The translations under genes were made by a program, and so were the position numbers. A DNA stretch of 64,000 nt from Blepharisma stoltei. Lineage: Eukaryota; Ciliophora; Heterotrichea; Heterotrichida; Blepharismidae. The notes under the pieces were generated by a model. That model was not told where the DNA came from, did not search any database, and worked only from the letters and a program-made list of their open reading frames with translations. Positions 28,784-40,900 of the stretch are shown piece by piece; within the stretch, counting starts at the first letter, position 1; each line of letters starts with the position of its first letter. Where the stretch lies: assembly GCA_914767885.1 (NCBI GenBank), contig CAJZBQ010000017.1, positions 186,001 through 250,000 of the forward strand, written 5' to 3'.

Positions 28784-31700
28784 ATGGTGGAGCCAAACTC
28801 AGATATCATAGAAGATGAATACCAAGAAGAGCCTGAATTCTTAGAACAAAATATTGAAGAAATAGAAGAAGAAGTCAAACAAATGATAGAAGGCCAAATT
28901 TCTGAAGAAGAAGCCAGAGAAGAAGTAATTGCTGTGCTACGTACAGAAAAAAATTTTGACTGAAATCTCGATAGAAATGAAGCTGGACCTAGGGTTTCTG
29001 AGGAGGGAGAAAATGAATTAGTTAACCCAATTGAAGAAACCAAGACTCCTATAAATTTATCAAATGCTCCTGTAGCCAAAAAAGGCACAAAATATGCAAT
29101 TGAAGATATCAGAGACATTTCATTGTTTCCGACACTAGTCCCAATTCCAATTATTACCTATCCATTTGAGCTAGATGTTTTCCAAAAGAGAATTTATAAT
29201 TTTATAGAAAATTTCCCTGCTAGGAATTTCTAGACACTATTTATATGGATTTTCCCTTTTTTCTAGAAATTAACCAATGCTAAAAAATTTTTCGCCCAAT
29301 GACGTGGATTTATTAAAAATATTCTATAAAAATAAACCTCAAAAGAGAGCGATTATGAGATTAGAAGAGCGCTCAAACGTATTTGTCGCTGCCCACACAT
29401 CAGCAGGAAAAACAGTCGTCGCTGAGTACGCAATAGCCCTAGCCAAAATGAGAAAAGGCCGAGTCATTTATACAAGCCCAATTAAGGCTTTATCAAACCA
29501 AAAATACCGAGAGTTTAAAAATACTTTTGAAGATGTAGGAATCCTAACAGGAGATGTCAGCGTAGATCCTGACGCGTCTTGTGTCATTATGACTACAGAA
29601 GTACTAAGAAGTATGCTTTATAATGGCTCAAGTCGGCTTCGTGACTTAGAATGGGTGATCCTTGATGAAGTCCACTATATAAATGACGTAGAAAGAGGAG
29701 TTGTATGGGAAGAAGTCTTAATTATGCTGCCTCCCTATGTCAGAATTGTTATGCTGTCAGCTACAGTGCCAAACTATATGGAATTTTCTGATTGGGTTGG
29801 CAGAGTAAGGCAACAGGCTGTATATGTTCAAATTACCTATCAAAGACCGACTCCGTTAGAACATATTATATATGCCCAAGGCGAGTTTTTTAGGCTAATG
29901 GACGACAAAGGAAATTATCATGAAGAAAACTATGAAAAAGCGATAAAAAAATTAAGCTCATATGAAAACAGAGGCAAAAACGCAGTAAAAAGAAAAGATA
30001 AAGACAGAAGAAGCAAAAGCAGATATAGGGTTAGAGGGAAAACTGAGGATCAGCAGTATAAAGACCTTATTTTGTCCTTACAAAAACTCAAGCTTTTGCC
30101 TTGTGTCGTTTTTGCGTTTTCCAGAGACAAGGTAGACCATAGAGGCGAAAAACTGTCTCAGGTATGCTTGCTTAATAAAGCAGAAAAACACATTGTAATG
30201 CAGTTCACAAAACGAGCTATAAGCAGACTTAACCCAATAGACAGAGAGCTCCCTCAAATAAAATTTGTTTTAAGCTTATTAAGCAACGGAATAGGTGTCC
30301 ATCATAGTGGAATCCTCCCTATCCTCAAAGAAATTGTAGAAATCCTCTTCAGTAAAGGCTTGATAAAAGTATTGGTGGCTACCGAAACTTTTGCGATGGG
30401 CCTTAATATGCCTACACGTACCGTCGTTTTTTGTGAATTAAAGAAATTTGATGGGCATGACCATAGATATTTGAACCCTGGGGAGTATACACAAATGGCT
30501 GGCAGAGCAGGCAGAAGAGGGAAAGATACTAAAGGAAGCGTTATCATGTTTTTTAAGGACTCGTCAAAAATTCCAAGCAGCAGAGATTTGAACCAAATAA
30601 TGCATTCAGAGCCGAGGAAGCTAGAAAGTAAATTTAGGATTAGATATAACCAGATTTGTAATGTGCTAAATACAGAAGGAATGTCAATGGAAGACTTGGT
30701 GTCTAAAAGTTTTCTGTCAAATTCTACATTTATGAACTTGAATGAACAGACACAGAGCTTGATGCTTGATAAAAGTCTTGAAGATATGGAAAGAAGATAC
30801 GAAGCAGGAGAACTAGGAGCTATGATGGAATTTTTGGGGATTTTAAGAGAAATTATTGACATTTCTGCAGGGTTTAACCAATTAGGCAAAAAGCCAGGTG
30901 AAGGATATTTTGTAGAAGTTCTTATCAATGGCTCTGCAAATTTGCCTGGAGTCATGCTGAACAAAGGTAGCAAAATCAGCTGCCTCGTCTTTGACTGTAA
31001 TGGAATAGTCCCTACTCTCCCCAATCAATTCCCAGGTGGAAAATGGGGAATTGAAGAAATCAGCTTAACAGACCTAATAACCATTTACAAAGGCTCCCTC
31101 ACAAAGAAGCACACCTCCAGCCTCAGAATCAAGCAATTCAGCCCCGAATGGCTTCAAGAAGTTCTAGCTTTACTCTACAAATCCCGGTCCGATTCCCTCT
31201 CCAGCTCTCAAATCTACAAAGAAAAATCTCCATTGCACGCCAAAAAAGACGAGCTTGTCCTCCGTCTCCTTACCCACCCTTGTTTCAACGACCCTTCCCG
31301 ACACGAAATTTTCATAAAATCTACTCTTCTTTTCAAATATCGTGAAGAGTTAGAAAAAATAGAACGGGCCAAAGAAGAAGAAAGGAAAAGCTCAAGTCTG
31401 GAGTCTGACTGCAGAATAAACCTTCTCAAACAGTTTAATTACGTTGACGCCAATTTAATAGTAGAGCTAAAAGGCAGAGTTTTAGGGATTTTCAATAACC
31501 CTTATAATTTTGTGATAGTGGAATTGCTATTTAATGGAATCCATATGAATTTGACTGAAGAAGAACTAGCAGCTGTGACCATTATTTTTGTGACTGAAGA
31601 AAAAAATAAAACTGAGGACAAAAACTGGGAGGAAGTCTCTCCAGGGCTAAAAAACGCGATTTCTATGATAGAAAACCTAGTAGAAACTTTAAGACAGAAA

Positions 31701-31991
31701 GAAAAAGACTTAGAAATCAAGTCAGAAATGGACGAAAAAATCAAGCTGGGGCTGGTAGAAGTCGCCTATCTCTGGGCTAAAGGAAAACCGTTTATTGATA
31801 TATGCGGAATTACTGATATAAAAGAAGGAAATATCGTCAGAGGAATTTTAAGACTGCATGACCTTCTAGGGAAGTTTGTAGAAGCAGCAGAAATTATGGG
31901 AGATGGCGAGCTTGACAGAAAAGCAAAAGCTGCCTGTGAGTTGATTAAAAGAGATATTGCGTTCGCGACAAGTCTTTATATTTCTATTTAA
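28784..31991 (+). CDS. SKI2: SKI2 RNA helicase (exosome cofactor), 1 IES
   Basis: DExH-box helicase of the Ski complex that feeds RNA 3' to 5' into the cytoplasmic exosome. About 1,016 residues. The N-terminal acidic region leads to YPFELDVFQKR. After a 157-bp IES the helicase core reads MRLEERSNVFVAAHTSAGKT (motif I), TSPIKALSNQKYREF, MTTEVLRSM, DEVHYIND (motif II), MLSATVPN (III), VHHSGILPILKEIVE, TETFAMGLNMPTRTV (V) and QMAGRAGRRG (VI). The arch and DSHCT-type C-terminus end RDIAFATSLYISI, as in animal SKIV2L (RDIVFAASLYTQ). UGA encodes W in the N-terminal part. The stop is only 18 bp from the next ATG on the same strand. Confidence 0.95.
29197..29353. other. IES, 157 bp, in SKI2
   Basis: TA at 29197 and 29354. 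Removal gives LDVFQKRIYMRLEERS in frame. The flanks also carry a 9-bp direct repeat CAAAAGAGA (29183, 29340) in the same register, so cutting anywhere in that repeat gives the same length and would read FQKRAIMRLEE, closer to other SKI2 proteins. Confidence 0.85.
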
Positions 31992-32009
31992 TTTACTTAA
32001 ATTTAAGCT

Positions 32010-34517
32010 ATGGAGCATAGGAAAATTGAAAGTGATATTGAAGGGCTCGTCAAAAAATACAACTTGGATTCTGACCCATTTGCTGGGTATAGCTTTAAAG
32101 CGAGTCCGAATAGAGAATATGAGCTGCAGAAGCAGGAAGAAAGCTTTAAGCTGTCGAGGAGCAGCCCACTTATGCCGTCACATTTGATATATGAGTCTCC
32201 ACAGTATAGTAAAACTCCTGAATTGTATGAGCAACAAAAAGAATCAATGAATTCTAACTCTTTATAGTAAATTAAGCCAAAATTTTGCTACTAAAGCAAA
32301 AATTAATTAAAAAAAATTAATATATTATTAATTTTTAGTAAGGCAATTGCCTCTGCTATGAAGGCACTCCAAGACAGGCTAAAATCAGTCGAAAACGCAA
32401 AAAATCAACTTCAAGCTGATATGGATACATTAGAAAAGAAAAACTATGAAGACAAACAAAAGCTAAGCAGTGAGCTTAAAAGGGCTGTATACAATGAAAA
32501 AGATCTTGAAAAGAAATGCTACGAATGTGACCAAGTTTTAAAAGCGAAAAATGCATTAATAATTAAATTAGAAGACCAAGTAGGATTTTTAAACACTCAA
32601 TGTGAGTTTATAGAAAAAGAAAATAAAAGAGTTCAGGCCCAATATAAAATTGATAAAGAAAACTGGGCATTACAAGCCGAACACTTTAAAAAACTGCTAA
32701 ATTCCAAAAATAATTCTGAAGAGTCATCACTAGAAGCATTATCAGCTGAAAAAGCAAAAAATCGAAATTTAGAAGGAAAAATCCTAGAAAAAGACATAAT
32801 GATTGACTCTTTAAATGAAGAAATTTATGAGCTTCAGCAGAATTTAGATAGCCAAAAAGAAATAAATAAGAAAAACACTGACCGCTTAGAAGAAGAATTA
32901 AGAAAAACTAAGCTTGAATTAAATGACAAAGAAAGAAGACTAGAAGAGGCAAATAGAAATTATCAAGAAATGATAACAAAAAAGGAAACTGAAATAAGAG
33001 AGTTGAGGCTGCATATCTCTGAGCTTAATAAGATGAACAATTTAAATGAAGAAGCCAGAAACGCACTTAAAAGAGAACATATAGAAACTAGACATTATGT
33101 AAAAGATATCACTGAAATTAATGAGCAGCTTGTTGACTCTTTAAAGCGTGAAAATCAGGTTAAATTTTTATTGAATAATTCTATGAGAGAAAGATCATTG
33201 TCGTCTAAAAGCTCAAAAAAACGTATCTTATTTATTTTAATTATAAATATAATAAATTTATTCATGAAAAGAATTTTATTTATAAATAAAAAGCATAAAA
33301 AATTCGCTATGAGCTTAAAAAAGCCATCTTTTAAAAAAATCCCTAAAACAAGCAAACATAAGCGAGAAGTTTCAGAAGGATCAAGCTCAGAAAGAAGCTC
33401 AAAAGGATTTACGCCAAGGAGGCATGTAAAGTCTCCATCGTATTTAGATAGTAATAAAAATAAAGAAAGAGAACTAGAGTTCCGAATAAGGATCCCCCCC
33501 TCGTTTGTCCAATTGTCTAGTCTTTTATCATTTGCCCATTTTTTTAGGACCTCATTTGTCCAATTTTCTAGTCAAAATTTTGATAGTAAAAAAAACATAT
33601 TTTCAGGACTCAATTGTCTCATTTTCTAGTTTTTTTTAAAGTAAAAAAACTAAAATTTAGGACATTCGAAAAAATCCAAAAAAGACTAGAAAATGGTACG
33701 AATCATTTTTGACTAGATTTTTGGGATAAATGAGGTCCTGAATTTTTTTTTTAGAAAAAAAGGCTAGAAAATTGGACAAATGAGGTTGGGGATCCTTACA
33801 AGAACTGGATAGAGAAATCTCACAATTAAATGGTATGTATAAGCAGTTACTGCTGATGTCAGACGATGAAAATAGAGATCTAGGCTCATTAAAAGCCCAG
33901 CTGGACGATATTTCAGGCAAAATGGAAGAAAAAAGCAAAATTTTGTATTCCTTAAAAAGAAAGCACCAAATTAAATTAAGAGTCTTAAAAGTCTTCGAGA
34001 TTTGATGCCTCCGCAGGATTTCGACCAACCCCAACCTGTTTGCCGGGAGGAAATTCCGCTCCTTTTTGGATCAGTGATCTCTTCTCTAGGAGCAGGGTTT
34101 GCACTGTGATCACCAAAAGTATCGACTGGCTAGAAAGACACTCTGTCAGTACACAATTGGGTACTATGGAGGTAAATGTTCTCTCAATACCTCCTATCGG
34201 CCATCTTGGAAGAGATAACTCCCAGGAAAAGGAAGCCACGTCCTCTAGTGCCACAAGGAAAAAACTGTGGCCCAAAAACCATCCAGATAACTAATGTCTG
34301 ATTATGGAGTCGGCACCAGCTGACTCCCAAGGTTTTACCCATACGGCGCTCAAGGTACGCTAAGGGTTAGGATTAAAGGGTCTGAATTTTGGCTTAGGAT
34401 ATAAACCAACTTTTGCGACCAAGGTGGTGCATCATCATCAGCATATTTAGTCGTCGCTCCACCATATTAATTGTGAAAGCATCAAGGAATGCTGAGAGAA
34501 AAAATGCTTACGTTTAA
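32010..34517 (+). CDS. Long coiled-coil protein, 4 IESs
   Basis: About 516 residues after removal of four IESs. The N-terminus MEHRKIESDIEGLVKKYNLD is followed by a Ser/Pro-rich stretch. From SAMKALQDRLKSVENAKNQL a charged coiled coil runs for about 270 residues, followed by a basic, Ser-rich linker (SKGFTPRRHVKSPSY) and another coil (IQELDREISQLNGMYKQ, MEEKSKILYSLKRKHQ). The restored C-terminus is IKLIVKASRNAERKNAYV. No enzyme motif. Centrosomal or basal-body proteins look like this, but no family is claimed. The start is 18 bp after the SKI2 stop. Confidence 0.75.
32255..32338. other. IES, 84 bp, in coiled-coil gene
   Basis: TA at 32255 and 32339 (TAAC / TAAG). Removal gives ESMNSKAIASAMKALQDR in frame; the raw sequence stops at TAG 32266. 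Confidence 0.8.
33224..33295. other. Probable IES, 72 bp, without stops and divisible by three
   Basis: TA at 33224 and 33296. The raw frame stays open but inserts RILFILIINIINLFMKRILF, a hydrophobic run foreign to this charged protein. Removal gives SSKSSKKRKKFAMSLKK. It is A+T-rich like other IESs. Confidence 0.6.
33487..33796. mobile_element. IES, 310 bp, family J with terminal inverted repeats
   Basis: TA at 33487 and 33797. Removal gives ELEFRIQELDREISQLNG in frame. The ends are inverted repeats: TAAGGATCCCCCCCTCGTTT and the complement of AAATGAGGTTGGGGATCCTTA. The motif TTTGTCCAATT(G/T)TCTAGT is repeated in the left arm and inverted at the right. Confidence 0.88.
33977..34467. mobile_element. 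IES, 491 bp, carrying family E element (copy 2)
   Basis: TA at 33977 and 34468. Removal gives KRKHQIKLIVKASRNAERK and then a stop. The content aligns with the IES at 15947-16478: TTAAGA..., AAAGTCTTCGAGATTTGATG, ACTATGGAGGTAAATG, CCAAAAACCATCCAGATAA, GGCACCAGCTGACTCCCAAG and the end CACCATATTAATT. Confidence 0.75.
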
Positions 34518-34971
34518 CTAAATCCTATTTAATTATAAAATAAAATAGTGATATTGACGGAAATTGTACTCCGGCGCACTCCCTATAGAGCAGATCGGAC
34601 CCGTCCTGATGAAGCTGAAAGCAGGGCCTCTGTCTATTTTGAACTAGGCCTTAAGATGCAGAAATGTAAAGTTTTGTTTTACCCCCGAAGATTTCTGTCC
34701 CTGAGAGATGGTCTAGACAGGTTTTTACCTACACATGGTCTTTCCTTATCGGGACAATAAGGGCACCTTCCAGTTGCTGACTCTGCTCTAAAGAGCTAAT
34801 CCCTTATACAGGTGGTTTAGATCGGAAATCCAAAATGGCAACCTTATTTTCACCATTTGCACTCTGATATATACGGAGACTGTCTTTTTAGGTCCAATAA
34901 AAGGCACTGACTATTGACTCCTCTTATGCCTGAAGCATTATCCTACTATTTAATCATATATTTCTGACTTA
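34518..34971. mobile_element. Intergenic block with family F repeat
   Basis: 34545-34925 is GC-richer and shares an ordered set of phrases with the IES at 55964-56266 in the sorting nexin: CCCCGAAGATTTCTGTCC / CCCCAAAGGTTTTCGAGTCC, AGATGGTCTAGACAGGTTTTT / AGATGGGTTAGACAGACTTTT, GGTCTTTCCTTATCGGGACAA / GGTCTTTGTCTATTAGGACTA and GAGCTAATCC. No ORF. It lies between the coiled-coil gene stop and the VPS13 stop. Confidence 0.6.
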
Positions 34972-37900
34972 TTACCTTATTAATGAAGTTAATATCTTGT
35001 GAAGATTTTCCAGCTGTGCAGCTTGCCCTTTGATTTCCACTTTTTCTTGTTGGAATCCAGGACTTGTATTCCCAAAATAATAAATTGTCAATCCTTTTTC
35101 CGTCTGTTTTATCATCGTGATTGACAGCAGCAAAACTTTCCACTGCGCGTTCGACTTTTCCACAATGGCACTTAAAACCCTTCTAGAAGTGACCACAATG
35201 ACAGAGGAATCTAGCGTTAAATGGAACTTAATCCCTTCGCTTAAATATTTGCCTTGTTCTACCATAGAAAGCACGTATTGTCCTACTGAGTCACTATATG
35301 AGTAAGGTGTAAGCAGCCTAGAAGTTAAAAATGATCGTGGTGGCCTTTGTCGTAAAATAGGGTGCTGCTGCTGAATGGCGTCTCTTATATGGTTTGCGGT
35401 GCTTGATGCAAGACTTATAGTAATATTGGGGACTAATAAAGCGGTTCTTGCTATAGCCATAGCGACTTTCCAGCCTTTGCCGATATTGTTTTTGTCGTCA
35501 TCATAAACAGCGTAGATTCCTTTTTTGATAGAATCGAAACATTTTGAAGCAGAATTTGAAGCCCCGAATAAGGTATGCTTAAAGAAAGAAGAAATGCCTT
35601 TCATTGCGCCTGAAAAGGTAGGCTGGCCAGAAAGCGTTATGAGGTCAATAAGCCCTATGCGGATATTCCTGACAAACTCACTTGGGTTTCCAAGCACGTC
35701 AGCTGAGCTGAGAATCCTTAAAGTTTTGCTTTTGACTTCTGAGTAGTAAAATGTAGAAATGTGTCTGGTTAAAAGGTCTATGCCTTTATTTTTTACTAAT
35801 TTTTTTTTATTATAAAAAGGAAGAATTTATAGTTTAATTAGCTGTTTTAGTATAAAGTTAAATGTCTATGAGTAATTTTCAGTGAATTAAAATTCAAATG
35901 GACATTCCCAATATTTGCGAAAATAATAAAAGCCATCCTTATAGGGTTAATCATATTCAAATTCTTAAACATTGAAGGGATCGACGAAAACGTCAAATTC
36001 AGCGTCAAGCTGCTTATGAGGACTTTATCAAAATAATAGTAATGGAACACTTTTTTCTCCACCTCGTTTTCTTTCTTGTATAAAGGTCCAATTACTTCAG
36101 AAATCTCGCTGGCATAGTTAAGTAAATATTCAATAATAAACCCGTCAATTCTGATATACCTATTTACAATGAGCTTATAAATTTCTATCTGCTATTCTCG
36201 GATTATGATAATATTTATATTTATTATAATCATATATATCTACAGGCTGCAATGAAAATTTTATATATTTAAAATAGTCAACTTCTTGGTTCGAAATGGT
36301 CGATTGCCTTTTCCTTACTTTTATTTTTAACAGCTGCTGCTCATGATTTTCCATTGGGCTCAGCATAACTGGATTTGATACCCTATACAGCTGATTATCA
36401 ATCTGTGCCGAATCCAAGGAAAGCTCATAAATATTATCGTAATTATTTTGGTCAAGCTTAAACTGCAGTCCTTTAAAAGTCGCATAAATAAGCTCCTGGG
36501 GTGTCGAATTTATCAAAGAAATCCCGAAATGTGAAAAATTAATTTCTAATATAAAATCATTTTTTTCATAATTTAGGTGGGATTGGCTGAAATAGTCCTC
36601 TTCACTTTTGTTGTGACGGATTGTGAGGACTTTGGTGGAGCCTTCTGTTGTTATGTCTACAAATAAAGGATGGGAGGGGTGGGAGCCATGGGATTTTAGG
36701 TGGATTTGTTCACAGTCTTTTGGAGAGTCAAGCTTGAATTTTCCTATGATGACGGAGGATTTTTGGCTTTGGTTGTGGAGAGCGACGGTAAGGACTTTTT
36801 TGAGGAGTCTTTCGTCCCATGCGTAGCTGGTTACTTCGAAAGGTTTGAGGACTTTGATAAAGTCGGTCTTAGACTGGTTGACTTCAATAGTTTCCATTGA
36901 GAGATTTTCAATTCTGTAAGGAGGGGAATGAGAGGTATCTTGGAAAATTATATGAAATTATAATAAATAAATAATAATATATTATTAATATTGATAATTT
37001 ATAATTAATAGAAAAGAGATACATGCAAAGTGGATTCCTCTAGGGTAATTGTAATGTGCATAAGAATCTCTTCATGGGTATGCAGATTTCTGACTCTGAC
37101 GACAAAATCATCAGGCTCTTCAATTAAAAATTTCCCTGACCATGCCCAGCCATAATCTTCAAGTTTTACACAAATAGCTCGGCCTCTTCTGCAGTCTGGC
37201 CAATGGAAGCTTGATCTTTCATTTGGAAGCAGCCGACATACACCGTTAAAATCTATATTAGGCTCAAATTGAGTCAGCAATAAAACTTGTGGCATTTTAT
37301 TAATCAGAACAAATCTTGGGGTAAATCTTATATTCTTTTCTATAATAATTATAAATTAATATGTAAAATAAACATTTTTATTTAAATCCAAGTAAAAAGC
37401 ATAATTTTTGTTTTCACAAAAGGCTCTTCTGCTATTTGTAAGCTCATCGCTACCTCATATAGCGCCTGAAATATTTTAGATTATTAAAAATCATCCATTT
37501 TATTTTTTCAAATTAAGTTGTGCTTTTCAGGTTTTTTTTGAAAAGCAAAAACAATCTCCGCTTATGGTTTTAAGATGCCTAATCAGACTTAGACTGTATA
37601 AGGCAGGTGCCCTGGACCATATTTTTTCTGTTTGGTATTCTGCTGGGGATATAGCATCTATTATGGTGCATAAACTATACATACAATTCATATGATATTT
37701 TGACTTTTCCACTGCCAAAATACTATGCCCTCCTGCAGTGAGCAAGCTTTTATTAGGCTCATTTCCTACAATTCTAAACAAATCTGACCATTCTGAATTC
37801 GCAATTCTTATAGCAGCAGTCCCACTTCCAGGCTGATCCAAATCTGCCGAAAACATCCTAATGTTGACCATATTTTTTTGTTCTTCGTCTTCTTCCTCTT

Positions 37901-40900
37901 CTATAAGCGATCCTAAGCCAACTTTATCAGCTTCTTTATAATGCAGCCAAGGCTTGACTCCTTCATATTCAAAATCCAGTTTTTCGCCAAAAGCATTGAG
38001 GACTGTTTCGTAGCTGCCTATTTTTTTCTTTTCTTGGTATTCTTCAAAATGAAGGCCTTCTACTGTATAAGGCAATGACATGATGTCAAAGCTGAAGTCT
38101 TTTTCTATATATTGGAAAAGCAGAGGAAGCCCTGTGTGGTTTTCAAGCCAGTACTGGGCATAGGCGAGGAGTCTGAAGGTGCCGTCACTTTTGTTGCTTT
38201 CTAAGAAAATGTTGACTTGCTCCATGTTTCGGCGACTGAATTGGTAGATGTGCTTGTCTTCTTCAAAAATATTTAGCATAGGACTCCAATCATACCCTGG
38301 TATCCTCAAAGCTACTCCAACAGACCCATAGGGTGGTGCTTCCAGCCAATGGAAATTTTCTCCTCTTTCCAAAGAGCCACTAGTCTTTATATCAGTCTCC
38401 AAAAACTCCATCCCTTCTCTCCTATTCAAAATAATACACTGGTACTCTAGCGGGCAGCACAAATAATTTTCAACCGTCAATCCTGGCTCAAACGTATACA
38501 GTTTTACAAAGAATTTTTCAGTATCATCTTTAAACTCCAGCAGTGAATATTTAAAGCTTGCAAAGGCACTTCTATGGACCACAGATTCAGTAGCTTTTGC
38601 CTTTTTTGCAGGCTGGATATCAGGAACTGAAGAGCCTCTATATGCTTTATTGGGGCATTCTATTAGTTTTGGTTCGTCTGCATGGGAAATTTCGTTTCTT
38701 TCTGACCATGAAAAACCTGAAATTCTGAGCTGAAGGGAGGTGAAATAGGAATTTGTGATAGGTAAAGGGACGGTGGCTAAGGGTGGGATACTTATGATAT
38801 TGAAATAGTCTTCTTCATTAAGCTTGTTTAAGGCTAGTGGCATTATAAGTCTCACGTCAATAGGGACTCTGAGGTTGTTTTTCAGCTGGATTGGAGACCG
38901 AATTACAAGAAGCTTGTCGCCATGCCTTGATAAGACGTCACAGAGGACGTGAAAATGTGCGCCAAGCTGAGCTATATTGTAGATTTTGCAGCCAATTCTG
39001 TCAATACATATATCATTTAGTCTCGGAAGCTCACCTATCTGTATAGAAACTGATTTTATCCTGTAGCCTCTCTGTTTTTTGAGCTTATGTTTAAACATGG
39101 TGACTGCAGATCCTTCTACCTCGTCTCTTTCTTCAAAATGTAAAGCGTGCTCTTCATTGTGCTGAATTATCCTATTTTCAATCACTCTACCATTTTTTAA
39201 GCATAAACTAACTCCCCCCCCCCTCCGTGAGCGAACAAAACCATTAGAAAAATCGCCCATTTTTTGACCAAAAACCCACCCTCCGTGAGAGTGAACAAAA
39301 AATTTTTTTAATAGAAAAAATTTTAATGGAAAAAAATTTTGATATATAAGTGATAATTAGTATAATGAAATCTAGAGCTAATTCTGTTTAATTTTAAACA
39401 AATTGCGTTTTTAAAACATAAATTTTGCAAATTAAATTAATATTTGCTTCCCAATTTTTGCAAATTAGGATTTTTTTAAATTTCGAAAAAAATATTTTTT
39501 TATAAAATTTATATATAATTTTTTTTTAAAAAAAAAAATTAACCCCCCTCCGTGAGTGAACAAAATTTTTTTTGTTCGCTCACGGAGGGGGGGGGGGGAG
39601 TAAGCAGTCACATATTTATTTATTTTACTATATAATTAGCCTATTATCAATCCAACATTTAATCTGCTGTCCTGTCTCATTTTTTATAGAGTACCCTGAT
39701 CCCCATTTAATCTGCATTTTTGACTTGGCTAATAAGCCTAAATGAGTAAAATAGTCTTTCTGCTCAAATCCTTTCAAAAAGTTACTGAATGTAGTAATAA
39801 ACGAATAGCTGACATTTACATTAAAATCGCCTTGAGAAGTAACTTGGATCTTTTTCTGGCCACCTTGGGTGTTGTATTCTATCCCAAAACGGAAGTTTTC
39901 TATAAAAGGCTCCCAGTCGAAAAGCTGCTGGTTGTAATAGTAAAATGCAAAACCTGTAGAAAATGCTAGAGGAGTGTCAGTGCTTGAGAGCAAAATGTAA
40001 GGAGAATCAAGGCGAAGCATGAAATAGGTGTTTGCAGAGTGTTTTGAGATGGTGAAATCGTGAGAAATGCTTAACAAAATCTGCTGGATTTCAATTTTCA
40101 AGTCAATTTTGGTAGGTTTTACCTGTTTTTCTCTTTTTGGAATAATGCTGCTGAACTGTTTCATCATTTCTTGGAAGTAAACTGACTGGCTTAACGATAA
40201 ATCAATGCCTATATCTGAAATCAGCAAAGCTTTACTATCTTTCCCTCTATACCTAATCTGCAAAGGATGTAATAACGGCTTTCCTGATATTTCTGCCCCA
40301 TATACAGCTACAGCGCTACTTCCAATTAGCACACAGCAGTCATTGACATTTATATTATTATCTTGAAATTCTACTGACATCTGCAAAATCGTATATCTTT
40401 TTTCTTCATATTCCTGGTCCTTCATAGGATCCAACTTATCTTCCTCGTCTTGTGGCCCATTTATGCTATCTGTTGTAACTAATAATTGGAAATTTTGCAT
40501 TTGGCCTGACAAAATTATAGGTGTTTTTTTTTTGGATTTGGGGAGTAATAAAGAAAGCTCTGAAGAAATTAATAATAAGCCTTTAAGAATGCATGGGGAT
40601 AGGATAATGCGGGGAGATAAGATGTCTAGGTCTATTATATAGGAGTCTGGGAGGATTTGGAAACCGAGGGTTAAAGCGTTTTCTTGGGTAAGACTTTCTT
40701 GTTGTAAAAGGATAAGCTGGTTAAGCCCAAATGCGTCAATTTTGAAAGCGGTTTTTAAGGATTTTGTTGCAAATTTAAGCCAGTTTGAGCCAATTTTTTT
40801 GTTATAGTCTAATAGCACCTGAGAAAGGCTTAAGGACAAGCAAGCTGATTCTACGTTATCTTCTTTATGATGAAACAAAGTCCACCACGCCAGCTCTACA

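Noticed and set aside
30302-31024. 240-codon minus-strand ORF opposite SKI2
   Set aside because: Shadow of the helicase frame, no own features.
32010-32338. Separate 85-codon gene after SKI2
   Set aside because: Removing the 84-bp IES joins it in frame to the long coiled-coil protein.
35797-36185. VPS13 C-terminal frame breaks as sequencing errors
   Set aside because: Each break is bridged by a TA-bounded A+T-rich segment with a length that fits the frame, so IESs explain them better.
37527-39260. Reading frame with an apparent N-terminus MGDFSNGFVRSRRGGG
   Set aside because: The first codons come from the left arm of the family A element (the same peptide appears at 49963). The true protein continues from the VPS13 exon at 39633 and above.
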